Origin: JBGAKG01 sp044224495
GTDB lineage: Bacteria > Myxococcota_A > Polyangia > Polyangiales > Polyangiaceae
Length of the DNA: 64,000 bases
Assembly: GCA_044224495.1 (NCBI GenBank)
Contig: JBGAKG010000010.1
Coordinates: forward strand, 235,271 to 299,270
Reading direction: 5' to 3'
The notes under the pieces were generated by a model. It worked only from the letters and a program-made list of their open reading frames with translations. It ran no database searches and was not told where the DNA came from. Position 1 is the first letter of the stretch. Every line of letters begins with the position of its first letter. Positions 1 to 7,925 of the stretch are shown in pieces. A program made the position numbers and the translations under genes.

Positions 1-397
1 TCGTCGCCGCCCACTTCGTGATCGGGCGCAGGATCGACATCTGATCGATGTCCTGGAGCGAGCCGCGCCCCTTGAGGATCGTCGCCGTCGCGCCGCCGAA
101 CAAGATGAGCGGAGACTCCGCCATCTGCGCGTTCTTGAGCGCGGTGAGCGCGTTCGTCACGCCGGGCCCCGCGGTCACCGCCGCCGCGCCGCAGATCCCG
201 GTCATGCGCGCGACCGCATCGGCGGCGAAGACCGCGCTCGCTTCGTCGCGCACGTCCACCACGGGTACGCCGTTCGCTTTCGCGCCGACGAGGATCGGCG
301 AGATGTGACCGCCGCACAGGGTGAAGAGGAACGGAACTCCATGGCGCGCGAGGAACGCGCCGACGACGTCGCCACCCGATTTCATGCGGGCGAGCAT
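1..397 (-). CDS. Thiamine-diphosphate-dependent enzyme, acetolactate-synthase-like, N-terminal part
   Basis: The N-terminal 130 or so residues of a TPP-dependent enzyme of the acetolactate synthase/pyruvate decarboxylase superfamily; the rest lies beyond the window edge. The reading shows the segment that binds the TPP pyrimidine ring: a VRDEASAVFAADAVAR stretch carries the conserved glutamate that activates the cofactor, followed by the family motif GPGVTN. The exact reaction (acetolactate synthase, oxalyl-CoA decarboxylase or another carboligase) cannot be decided from this part. The start at 397 is one of two in-frame ATGs (the other at 385). It lies 29 bases after the preceding gene's stop, so the two may be co-transcribed. 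Confidence 0.75.
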   Translation of the reverse strand, partial: MLARMKSGGDVVGAFLARHGVPFLFTLCGGHISPILVGAKANGVPVVDVRDEASAVFAADAVARMTGICGAAAVTAGPGVTNALTALKNAQMAESPLILFGGATATILKGRGSLQDIDQMSILRPITKWAAT

Positions 398-426
398 CCA
401 CGATCCGTGCCGCGATGTCGCGTGGA

Positions 427-1356
427 TCAGTCGTTCGGAGCGACGGTTGGCTTCTTCGAGATGGAGATCGGCTTCAGATCGACTCGGCACGTCGTCCCGC
501 CGTGCTTGGGGATCGTCTGGGCCAAGTGGTAGCGAAGACCGAAGGCGGAGCTGATCCCGGACTGGAACTGCCCGAAGATCCCGCAGTGTCCGCCGTTCCA
601 GCCGGGGCGGTCCCACCACGGGCAGGCGTTCCCTTCGAGGTACCCCGTGCCCTTCACCGCATCGGTGCCGTGCCAGTGGCTCGGGTTCACTCGGAACACG
701 TACTCGGACATGCGGAGCACCTCGATCGCCGCCGCCGCCGGGTCGGGCGCATCGGCGAGGTCGAACTGAGCGCGCACGCGGGCGGCGAAGCGCTCGCCCA
801 TCGCGAAGCAGACGTCCCCGAGCAGCTTGCGCGCGTGCGGCACCTTCGCGGGCAGGTCCTCGGTCAGGACGATGAGAAACTCGCCGAGGTGGGCCGTGAC
901 CTCGTTCCAGCGCGCTTCGCTCCGCAGGGGGAGCAAGGCGCGGCGCTGGCGGAGCGCTTCGCGAAACCCTTTCGCGGGTCCGCCCATCGCGTCGAAGATC
1001 CAGCGCGACTTCGAGCGACCGTCGATCCGATACAGGCCGCTCAAGACCAGCGCGGCGTCGCGCGCGCTCCCGGCGCGCAGGTGCGCGTGGTGCTCGCGCA
1101 GCACCTCCCAGCGGCGCGTCATCATCCGCGCGCCGAGCTCGGAGAGCAGAGGCTTCGCAGCATCGCCGACCGCTCCCGCGAGCCCGCGCGCCACCGCGCG
1201 GTACCAATCGGCCATCCCCGCGGCGGCGAGGTGCCACCGGATGCGCGCAGGGATGAGCTCGCGCCGGTAGGCTTCCCGCACGAGCCGAGCGGTCGGGGTC
1301 ACGGCTCGAGCGTACACGCGCGGCCTGCGGTTTGCACCGCACCCAGGCATGAGCAT
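427..1356 (-). CDS. L-2-amino-thiazoline-4-carboxylate (ATC) hydrolase-like protein
   Basis: A 309-residue cytoplasmic protein. The C-terminal third matches the ATC hydrolase-like family: a CPWW segment, then CGIFGQFQSGIS and a final TTCRVDLKPI strand with conserved cysteines. The founding enzyme opens the thiazoline ring of ATC in bacterial L-cysteine synthesis, but most relatives have no tested function. No signal peptide or membrane segment is visible. It precedes the TPP enzyme on the same strand. Its start codon overlaps that of the divergent YwiC-like gene by eight bases, so both must be driven from within each other's coding region or the start is slightly internal. The family call is moderate and the substrate unknown. 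Confidence 0.5.
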   Translation of the reverse strand: MLMPGCGANRRPRVYARAVTPTARLVREAYRRELIPARIRWHLAAAGMADWYRAVARGLAGAVGDAAKPLLSELGARMMTRRWEVLREHHAHLRAGSARDAALVLSGLYRIDGRSKSRWIFDAMGGPAKGFREALRQRRALLPLRSEARWNEVTAHLGEFLIVLTEDLPAKVPHARKLLGDVCFAMGERFAARVRAQFDLADAPDPAAAAIEVLRMSEYVFRVNPSHWHGTDAVKGTGYLEGNACPWWDRPGWNGGHCGIFGQFQSGISSAFGLRYHLAQTIPKHGGTTCRVDLKPISISKKPTVAPND

Positions 1357-2149
1357 GGGTACGACGACCGCAGGCCATCGCGTCGGCGGGGCTCGCCCGA
1401 GCGGCCGCGCGCGATCGCTGCTTCCGCGCGAGCACGGCGCGTGGGCCGCACTCGGGTTGCCGATGGTCTCGGCGCTCGTGACGGCGCGCCCGTCGAGCGC
1501 GGGGCTTGCGCTCGCGTGCAGCGCTTGCGCGGCGTTCCTCGCGCACGAGCCGTGGTTGGTCCTCGATGGTCAGCGTGGCACCCGTGCCCTCCGTGAGGAT
1601 GGGCCGCGCGCGCGGGTCCGGTTGGGCTTGCTCCTGGCGCTCACCGGGATCTCGGGCGGCATCGGGATCGCCCTCGGCGGCGCGCGCGTCGTGCTGGCGG
1701 CGCTGGCGCCACTCTTCTTGTCGCTGATCGTCGCGGGCTTCATCCACGCGCGGCGCGAGAAGACGTTCCTCGGCGAGGTCGCTGCCGCTCTGGCGCTCCC
1801 GGCGCTGGCACTCCCGGTTGCCGTCGCGGACGGCGTGACCATCCCGGCTGCGGCGAGCGCGTTCGTCGCGTGGGCGGCCATCTTCGCCGTCGGCACCGGT
1901 GTGGTCCGCTCCATCGTCGCGGGCGACGGCAAGCGCGCCGCCGTCGTCCCGTCCCTCGTGCTCGGCGGCCTCGTGCTCTCGTCCCTTTGTGGGACGACGG
2001 CGTGGCGCTTCACGCTCGCCCTCCTCCCCACTTGCCTCGCCTGCATCGTCGTCGCCTTCGCCGGCGTCTCGCCGAAGGATCTCAAGCGCGTCGGCTGGGT
2101 CCTCGCTGCGGCGAGCCTGGTCGCGCTGTTCGTCATCGCCTCCTCCTGA
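1349..2149 (+). CDS. YwiC-like integral membrane protein
   Basis: A 266-residue polytopic inner-membrane protein. After a short basic leader it has the family signature LLPREHGAWAALGLP, then about eight hydrophobic segments separated by short basic loops, with an HARREK loop in the middle. This is the layout of the YwiC-like family. YwiC lies near nitrate/anaerobic-respiration genes in Bacillus, but its function is unknown. An alternative start two codons downstream (1355) would reduce the overlap with the divergent gene. A 16-base perfect palindrome and a hemerythrin gene follow directly, so the pair may share an oxygen- or nitrogen-oxide-related role; that is inference from position only. 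Confidence 0.65.
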   Translation: MSMGTTTAGHRVGGARPSGRARSLLPREHGAWAALGLPMVSALVTARPSSAGLALACSACAAFLAHEPWLVLDGQRGTRALREDGPRARVRLGLLLALTGISGGIGIALGGARVVLAALAPLFLSLIVAGFIHARREKTFLGEVAAALALPALALPVAVADGVTIPAAASAFVAWAAIFAVGTGVVRSIVAGDGKRAAVVPSLVLGGLVLSSLCGTTAWRFTLALLPTCLACIVVAFAGVSPKDLKRVGWVLAAASLVALFVIASS

Positions 2150-2157
2150 TCTCCCTC

Positions 2158-2173
2158 GGCGCCACGTGGCGCC
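2158..2173. promoter_or_regulatory. 16-base perfect palindrome upstream of the hemerythrin gene
   Basis: GGCGCCACGTGGCGCC reads identically on both strands. It lies eight bases after the YwiC-like stop codon and just before the AAAGGAAGG ribosome-binding site of the hemerythrin gene. It could be an operator, or an RNA hairpin that shields or separates the two genes. Confidence 0.45.
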
Positions 2174-2190
2174 ACGAAAGGAAGGAACCC

Positions 2191-2589
2191 GTGACTGCGG
2201 AACACGAGCTGGAGACACTCTTCCTCACCCACGAAGATCTCGAGCAAGCGCTCGAGGACACCGATGCCCTGGTGGAGGGCGCGCGGTCCGAGCGCGAGCC
2301 CGGTGCGACGCTCGTCGCGGCTCTCGCCGATCTCCATCGCCGGATCGAAGATCACATGACCGCCGAGGAGCGCTGGGTGTTCCCCGAGGTCCTGCGCGCG
2401 GGAGCTCCGGTCCCCCTGATCACGGCGCTCACGGCCACGCACCAGCGTCTGCGGGAGCTGGGCTTCGCGGTCCTACGCAGCCCGCGCGATCTCGATCGCG
2501 CCAGTAAATGGCTGAAGGCGTTCCGCGATCACGTCCAGTACGAGGAGCGCTCCCTCGCGCACTTCGTCCAGCGCATGCGCCCGAACTGA
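2191..2589 (+). CDS. Hemerythrin HHE-domain protein
   Basis: A 132-residue protein of one HHE cation-binding four-helix bundle. The spaced ligand set is visible: H14, H49, H55, E59, H84, H114 and E118, with the typical DHMTAEERWVFPEV stretch. Such domains bind a di-iron centre and act in O2, NO or iron sensing, storage or repair in the cytoplasm. I chose the GTG at 2191 because AAAGGAAGGAA sits at the right distance upstream. It follows the YwiC-like gene by about 40 bases with a palindrome between, so it may be a second gene of that operon or separately controlled. Confidence 0.8.
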   Translation: MTAEHELETLFLTHEDLEQALEDTDALVEGARSEREPGATLVAALADLHRRIEDHMTAEERWVFPEVLRAGAPVPLITALTATHQRLRELGFAVLRSPRDLDRASKWLKAFRDHVQYEERSLAHFVQRMRPN

Positions 2590-2605
2590 CGACGCCCGAG
2601 CGGCG

Positions 2606-3226
2606 TCACCAGCTGTCGCAGGCGATGCTCAAGCACGGCCTGGGGTTGGCCTGGTTCCACTGGGACCAGAGCAGATCCCAGCGCGCGGCTCCCGTGGTCG
2701 TCTTGTCCTGGAGCTTCTTCTCGGCGTCGCGCTTCACGTCGTCGACCGAGGCGCGGAGCTTGTCCTCTTCGGCCTGCACCCACGCCAGGAAGGCATCCGT
2801 CTCGGGCGACTTCTTCGGGCAGTAGATGCCGAGGTAGCCGACGGTCGAGTAGAGCTCCTGCGCCTCGGCCACGAGGTCACGCCACTGCGTCGCGTTCGCC
2901 GACGAGTACGCCGCCTGCTTGACGATCTTCTCGTGCACCGTCTCGATCGCCTCCTTGGCTTCGGCGATCCGTGTGCGCGCGCGCGCGTAGCGCGCCGCCG
3001 TCGCGGGGGAGATGCCGGCGGGCGTGCCCGCGTCCGGCTCCGCCTTCGGTGGCGGGCTCGCGTCTTCGACCGTCGCGACGTGCGTGCCCGCGTCCTCCGG
3101 CGGTGGAGGGAGCGTCACCGTCTCGGGGGCCTTCGTCCCTTCGCCCTCGTGACAGCCGACGGCAGCCAGCGCGAGCGCGACGAAGCGCGCGCGACGGGCG
3201 AGGATTCGGTCCCGAGCGTCTTCCAT
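2606..3226 (-). CDS. Putative lipoprotein of unknown function
   Basis: About 206 residues. From the ATG at 3226 the protein starts with a basic stretch (MEDARDRILARRARF), a short hydrophobic core and a cysteine in AAVGC, which fits a lipobox. A Pro/Ala/Asp-rich linker follows, then a helical Ala/Glu/Lys-rich domain with three cysteines near the C-terminus. I recognise no family. I preferred 3226 to the longer frame from 3259 because the hexamer TACCTT lies exactly six bases upstream, the promoter arrangement seen at many genes here. It converges tail to tail with the hemerythrin gene. Confidence 0.6.
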   Translation of the reverse strand: MEDARDRILARRARFVALALAAVGCHEGEGTKAPETVTLPPPPEDAGTHVATVEDASPPPKAEPDAGTPAGISPATAARYARARTRIAEAKEAIETVHEKIVKQAAYSSANATQWRDLVAEAQELYSTVGYLGIYCPKKSPETDAFLAWVQAEEDKLRASVDDVKRDAEKKLQDKTTTGAARWDLLWSQWNQANPRPCLSIACDSW

Positions 3227-3232
3227 GAACGA

Positions 3233-3238
3233 AAGGTA
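3233..3238 (-). promoter_or_regulatory. Minus-10-like TACCTT, 6 bases before the start at 3226
   Basis: TANNNT hexamer with a six-base gap to the ATG and no Shine-Dalgarno sequence; suggests a leaderless transcript. Confidence 0.45.
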
Positions 3239-3292
3239 CAACGCCGCGTCGGTCCCCAACCATTCCCACGCGTGCTACGTCTAAGCATCTCG

Positions 3293-4918
3293 ATGCGTCG
3301 TCACGCGCTCCTCTTGCTCCCGGTCGCGTTCCTGGTCTTCGGCTCGCGCCCGGCAGAGGGAAATTCAGCGCCCACGCTGCACGAGCAGATCCAGCCCGAC
3401 GTGCACGACGATCTGGCGATGGGGGTGACCATCGCCGGTGGCCTTCCGGCGGCGCTGGAAACGCGCAGTGGTGTCGTATCGGCGCCCGACCCGGGCCGCC
3501 CCGCGACCCCCGCCGACATCGCCGCCCAGAAGGCATTCGAGGATCAAGTCGCCGACGATCGCTACGTCCCCGATCGGGACACGCGCCGCCCGAACACGCT
3601 TCCCTACACCGATCCGTTTACGCCTTCGACCACGCCGTTCAAGCGCCTCGCCGCGTTCGACGCGGTCAACGATCGCTTCGAGCTCTACGGCTCGCACAAG
3701 GAGCTGCGCGCGCTCCCCGTCGGCGGCTCGGCGCTCACCAACGAGGATCGGTTCTTCGCCGACATCCCCCTCTCGCTCAAGGGCGGGCACCACACGCTCA
3801 TCCCCACCGTCGGTCCCGGCGCGCGCGTGCTCCATGCGCAGCTCGCCGCGGGCGCGCGCGAGCTCTCCTACAACCTCTTCACCGACGGAGCCGACGAGTG
3901 GTACGTCGCCGCGCCGCAGAGCGGGGACGCACGGCTCGTGATGGAGATTGCGATCCCGCGCGCGGCGCTGGGCGGGGAGCTCGCCGATCGGCCGTGGAGC
4001 GATCTCATGCCGCTCCCGCCGTTGCCGGACAGCGTCGCCTCGGCCGCGCGCGAGGTCACGACGAAGCTCGGCCTCGGTCGCCAGATCTCTCCGCGCGACA
4101 ACGTCCGCAAGATGGTGGCGCACTTCCGCTCGTTCATCGACTCGGACACGCCCCTCACGCCGTCGCGGGACGTCTACACCGATCTCGCGCTCTCGATGAA
4201 GGGCGTGTGCCGTCACCGCGCCTACGCGTTCACCGTGACCGCGCTGTCGCTCGGGATCCCCACGCGCATGGTGATCAACGAAGCGCACGCTTGGGTCGAG
4301 GTGCACGACGGCGAGATGTGGCACCGCATCGATCTCGGCGGCGCCGGCCGCATGATGGCGGATCAGCAGCAGAGCTCGGTCCCGTACGCTCCGCCGCCCG
4401 ATCCGTTCGCATGGCCCGCCGGTGCGAACCGCGGCGAAGACCTCGCGAACCAGCATGCGCCGCCTTCGAACGGCGGTGGCAACGGCGGCGGCAACGGCGG
4501 CACGAGCACCTCGCCCACGCCCGGCACGAGCTCCAGCGCGTCGAGCGCGGCGAGCTCCAGCGCATCGAGCGCGAGCTCCTCGGCGAACGCGAACGGCTCC
4601 GGCGGCTCCCACTCGGACGACGGGCGCCCCGAGTCGGTCCTCACCTTGAGCGTGGGCCAGAGCGAGGCGCGCCGCGGCGCACCGATCCCGGTCACCGGCA
4701 CCGTCCGCTCCGACGGCAGCACCTGCGGCGGCGTGACGGTCGGCGTCATCCTGCGCGACAGCGCCGGCCACGAGACGCGCGTCGGCACGCTCGTGACCGA
4801 CGAGAAGGGCGCCTTCAACGGCTCGATCGTCGTGCCGAGCTCCGTCGCGCTCGGTGACCACCGCGTCATCGTGCGCACCAACGGCGACGGGCGCTGCGGC
4901 GAGGGTGTGGGCCCGTGA
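3293..4918 (+). CDS. Secreted transglutaminase-like cysteine protease-fold protein
   Basis: A 541-residue exported protein with an N-terminal signal peptide (about residues 1-23, ending near AEG). The middle holds a transglutaminase-like core with the Cys-His-Asp triad in order: C306 in GVCRHRA, H332 in EAHAWVEV and D347 in HRIDLGG. Then come a Gly/Asn- and Ser/Ala-rich linker (about 400-445) and a C-terminal domain of Ig-like beta pattern. Members of this superfamily act as proteases or amidases rather than cross-linkers in most bacteria. Its stop codon overlaps the GTG start of the CoxE-like VWA gene (GTGA), so the two are translationally coupled. The start was chosen for the signal peptide; the frame is open far upstream. 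Confidence 0.8.
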   Translation: MRRHALLLLPVAFLVFGSRPAEGNSAPTLHEQIQPDVHDDLAMGVTIAGGLPAALETRSGVVSAPDPGRPATPADIAAQKAFEDQVADDRYVPDRDTRRPNTLPYTDPFTPSTTPFKRLAAFDAVNDRFELYGSHKELRALPVGGSALTNEDRFFADIPLSLKGGHHTLIPTVGPGARVLHAQLAAGARELSYNLFTDGADEWYVAAPQSGDARLVMEIAIPRAALGGELADRPWSDLMPLPPLPDSVASAAREVTTKLGLGRQISPRDNVRKMVAHFRSFIDSDTPLTPSRDVYTDLALSMKGVCRHRAYAFTVTALSLGIPTRMVINEAHAWVEVHDGEMWHRIDLGGAGRMMADQQQSSVPYAPPPDPFAWPAGANRGEDLANQHAPPSNGGGNGGGNGGTSTSPTPGTSSSASSAASSSASSASSSANANGSGGSHSDDGRPESVLTLSVGQSEARRGAPIPVTGTVRSDGSTCGGVTVGVILRDSAGHETRVGTLVTDEKGAFNGSIVVPSSVALGDHRVIVRTNGDGRCGEGVGP

Positions 4919-6120
4919 GCGCGGCGTTCGTCCCGTTCCTGTACGAGCTCCGGGCGCGCAAGGTCCGGGTCGGCGCGCAAGAGGCGATCGCCCTCGCGCA
5001 GGCGCTCGCGCGGGGGCTCCACGACAGCTCGCTCGACGGCTTCTACCACGTGGCGCGCGCGCTCTGCGTGCACCGCGAGGGCGATCTCGACGCGTTCGAT
5101 CAGGCGTTCTCCGCCCACTTCAAGGGCATCGAGCTCGCGAGCGTGAAGATCCTCGACGAGCTCGAGGAGTGGCTCGCGGATCCGAAGGGCCGCAAGATGC
5201 TGAGCGACGAGGAGCGCTCGCTCCTCCAGTCGATCGACATGGAAGAGCTCCGGCGCCTCTTCGAAGAACGCATGCGCGAGCAGAAAGAGCGCCACGACGG
5301 TGGCAACCGGTGGATCGGCACCGGCGGCACGAGCCCGTTCGGCCAGAACGGCACGAACCCGAGCGGCGTTCGGGTGGGCAACCAGGGTGGCGGGCGCAGC
5401 GCGATGGCCGTCGCCGACGCGCGTCGCTACAAGCCGTACCGCTCCGATCTCGTGCTCGACGTGCGCCAGATCGAGGTCGCTCTCCGCAAGCTGCGCGCGT
5501 TCCATCGCGACGGCGCGGAGATGGAGCTCGACATCGACGCCACCATCGACGAGACCGCCCGCCAAGCCGGCGAGCTCGAGATCGTGCTCCGCCCGCCGCG
5601 GAAGTCGAACGTGCGCGTGCTGCTGTTGATGGACGTCGGCGGCTCGATGGACCCGCACGCCCACACCGTGTCGCAGCTGTTCTCGGCGGCGAAGCGCGCA
5701 TCCAACCTGCGCGAGCTCAAGACCTACTACTTCCACAACTGCATCTACGGGCGCCTCTACGAGACGGAGCGCTTCACCGACCCGCTGCGTCTGCGGGACG
5801 TCCTCGATCAGTGCGGTCCGGAGTGGAAGCTCGTGCTCGTGGGGGACGCAGCGATGCACCCGGCCGAGCTCTTGGGCTCCGGCGATTGGGAGTACTGGTC
5901 GCGCACCGCCGATGGCGACTCGCGGCGCGGGATCGAGTGGATGACGATGCTCGCCGACCACTTCCGCCGCGCGGCGTGGCTGAACCCCGACCCGCCCAAC
6001 TACTGGAACGGCGGCACGGCCGAGGCGCTCTCGCAGGTCTTCCGCATGTTCCACCTCACGCTCGATGGCCTCGGCGAAGCCGTTCGCCACTTGTCCGGGG
6101 CATCGGTCCCCCAGCGCTGA
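4915..6120 (+). CDS. CoxE-like VWA-domain protein
   Basis: A 401-residue cytoplasmic protein. The N-terminal half is helical with a charged Glu/Arg segment and a Gly/Asn-rich linker (about 125-160). The C-terminal half is a von Willebrand A fold whose MIDAS motif is DVGGSM, starting at D240. It matches the CoxE-like VWA family, often partnered with MoxR-type AAA ATPases in metallocentre or complex assembly. Here no MoxR gene is adjacent; the partner is a secreted transglutaminase-like protein. The GTG start at 4915 overlaps the preceding stop by four bases. The ending shortly before the SDR gene suggests a possible three-gene operon. Confidence 0.75.
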   Translation: MSAAFVPFLYELRARKVRVGAQEAIALAQALARGLHDSSLDGFYHVARALCVHREGDLDAFDQAFSAHFKGIELASVKILDELEEWLADPKGRKMLSDEERSLLQSIDMEELRRLFEERMREQKERHDGGNRWIGTGGTSPFGQNGTNPSGVRVGNQGGGRSAMAVADARRYKPYRSDLVLDVRQIEVALRKLRAFHRDGAEMELDIDATIDETARQAGELEIVLRPPRKSNVRVLLLMDVGGSMDPHAHTVSQLFSAAKRASNLRELKTYYFHNCIYGRLYETERFTDPLRLRDVLDQCGPEWKLVLVGDAAMHPAELLGSGDWEYWSRTADGDSRRGIEWMTMLADHFRRAAWLNPDPPNYWNGGTAEALSQVFRMFHLTLDGLGEAVRHLSGASVPQR

Positions 6121-6124
6121 AAGC

Positions 6125-6910
6125 ATGGACGTCCCCGTCTCCGTCGTCACCGGCGCCAACCGTGGGATCGGACTCGAGGTCTGTCGGATGCTCGCCGCGG
6201 AGGGCCACCGCGTCGTCCTGACGAGCCGCGATCGCGCCGCCGGGGAAGCTGCGGCGAAGAAGCTCGGCCAAGGGGTCGTCGCGTCCCCGCTCGACGTCAC
6301 GTCGGCGTCGTCGATCGCGGAGCTGGCGGCGTGGCTGAAGAGCACCTACGGAGCGATCGACGCGCTCGTGAACAACGCCGGCGCTTCGTTCGATGGGTTC
6401 GACGCATCGGTCGTCGAGCGCACGATGGCCGTCAACCTGTGGGGCGTCGTCGCCACGACCGACGCGCTCGCGCCGCTCGTTCGGGATCACGGGACGATCG
6501 TGAACGTGTCGAGCGGGATGGGGAACCTGAGCGTGTATCCTGCACCCATTCGGGCGCGCTTCGCGGCCCCCGCGATCACGCGGACCGAGCTGCGTGCGCT
6601 GGTGGACGAGTTCGCCGCGGCCGTGGCGGCCGGGAACCACTCGCGCGCGGGGTGGCCCACGTCGGCCTACCGCGTCTCCAAGGCGGCGCTGAACGCGTTC
6701 ACCCGCATCTCCGCGCGCGAGCTCGCACCGCGTGGGATCGCGGTCACCGCCGTCGATCCGGGCTGGGTGCAGACGCGGATGGGCGGCCGTTCGGCCCCTC
6801 GGTCGGTCGACGAAGGCGCGGACACGATCGCGTGGCTGTGCGCGAGCCCGCGCCCGGCGGGCGTCGCGAGCGGTCGGCTCTACTTCGATCGCGAGGTCAG
6901 CGAGTTCTGA
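6125..6910 (+). CDS. Short-chain dehydrogenase/reductase, carbonyl-reductase type
   Basis: A 261-residue NAD(P)-dependent oxidoreductase. It has the Rossmann cofactor motif TGANRGIG near the N-terminus, NNAG in the fourth strand, the catalytic Ser in IVNVSSG, and the YxxxK pair in SAYRVSKAAL, so all active-site residues are present. An insertion between the Ser and Tyr strands, with Pro/Ala- and Arg-rich stretches, resembles carbonyl-reductase (CBR1)-like SDRs. The substrate is unknown. The ATG at 6125 is four bases after the VWA gene's stop, suggesting co-transcription. Confidence 0.85.
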   Translation: MDVPVSVVTGANRGIGLEVCRMLAAEGHRVVLTSRDRAAGEAAAKKLGQGVVASPLDVTSASSIAELAAWLKSTYGAIDALVNNAGASFDGFDASVVERTMAVNLWGVVATTDALAPLVRDHGTIVNVSSGMGNLSVYPAPIRARFAAPAITRTELRALVDEFAAAVAAGNHSRAGWPTSAYRVSKAALNAFTRISARELAPRGIAVTAVDPGWVQTRMGGRSAPRSVDEGADTIAWLCASPRPAGVASGRLYFDREVSEF

Positions 6911-6916
6911 TACGTT
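6911..6916 (+). promoter_or_regulatory. Minus-10-like TACGTT, 6 bases before the start at 6923
   Basis: TANNNT hexamer directly after the SDR stop codon, six bases before ATG, with no Shine-Dalgarno sequence. It suggests that the Cys-rich lipoprotein gene has its own leaderless promoter rather than being read from the SDR operon. Confidence 0.5.
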
Positions 6917-6922
6917 GAGACG

Positions 6923-7924
6923 ATGACTCGCTTGCGCTGGGGGCTCGTGGTGGCGGGGGGCGTGCTCGCGACGGCAGTGGCCTGTGCGACCGGCGGCACG
7001 AGCGTGATCGGTGGAGACGACGCAGGCGTCACCGAGGCCGGCGTGGATGCCGCGGCCTGTCCCCAGTTCGATCTCCAGACCGATCCGAAGCACTGCGGCT
7101 CGTGCACGAACGTGTGCGGCAGCTCGCAGGTGTGCTCCGCCGGCGTCTGCAAGAACCAGTGCGATGCGCCGCTGATCAAGTGCAGCGGCGGGCAGACGTG
7201 CGTCGACACCACGAAGGACCCCGCGAACTGCGGGAGCTGCGGCAGCGCGTGCACCGGCCCCGACGCCGGGCCCGACACCGGCACCGGCAACCCCGACGCC
7301 GGCGTCCCGATCCCCGACGGCGGCTTCGACTCCGGCACCGGGTGGTCGCTCTCCGCGCCGGGCTGCAGCAACAGCAAGTGCGAGCTCAAGTGCGGCAACG
7401 GCACGGCGCTGTGCTCCGACAACCTCTGCTGGGACACGCAGAACGCGCACGACCACTGCGGCAACTGCGGAACGGCGTGCGTCACCGACACGGAGTGGTG
7501 CAACGTCGGTCACTGCTGCGCGACCGGCTCCCAGTGGTGCACGAGCGCGTGCAAGAACACGAACAACGATCCGCAGAACTGCGGCGCCTGCGGCAACGTG
7601 TGCCCGAACAACACGCCCGCGTGTGTTGCGGGCAAGTGCTCCGCCCAGGTCGCGGTCAACACGGTGTGCTCGAAGGTGAACCCGAGCGGGATTCTCTGCA
7701 GCGGCAACTGCTCCACGAACGATGCCCAGTACGCCGACGCGTACTGCAAGCTCGCCGGGTTCACGAAGGCCGTGAGCTACAACGTGCTCACGTCGGGCTC
7801 GGTGAACTGCGTCTATTACAACACGCAGAACGTGGTGCCGACCCAGTGCAACGAGATCCTCGGCCCGACGAGCTACGGTCTCGCGAGCTCGTGCCACGCG
7901 ATCCAGAACCTGATGTGCCAGTGA
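6923..7924 (+). CDS. Cys-rich repeat lipoprotein
   Basis: A 333-residue exported lipoprotein: hydrophobic signal, lipobox at ATAVAC, then a Thr/Gly/Asp-rich tether. The body contains at least four copies of a short cysteine repeat of the form D-P-x-N-C-G-x-C-G-x-x-C (for example DPANCGSCGSAC and DPQNCGACGNVC), separated by a Gly/Asp/Pro linker. The C-terminal 90 residues also contain paired cysteines. Such proteins are abundant in myxobacteria and probably form disulfide-stabilised surface modules; no activity is known. It converges with the Tat-exported gene, with one base between the stops. Confidence 0.75.
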   Translation: MTRLRWGLVVAGGVLATAVACATGGTSVIGGDDAGVTEAGVDAAACPQFDLQTDPKHCGSCTNVCGSSQVCSAGVCKNQCDAPLIKCSGGQTCVDTTKDPANCGSCGSACTGPDAGPDTGTGNPDAGVPIPDGGFDSGTGWSLSAPGCSNSKCELKCGNGTALCSDNLCWDTQNAHDHCGNCGTACVTDTEWCNVGHCCATGSQWCTSACKNTNNDPQNCGACGNVCPNNTPACVAGKCSAQVAVNTVCSKVNPSGILCSGNCSTNDAQYADAYCKLAGFTKAVSYNVLTSGSVNCVYYNTQNVVPTQCNEILGPTSYGLASSCHAIQNLMCQ

Positions 7925-7925
7925 C

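Noticed and set aside
4450..4610. Gly/Asn and Ser/Ala low-complexity repeat in the transglutaminase gene
   Set aside because: It is an in-frame linker of an exported protein, common in this genome, not a separate element.
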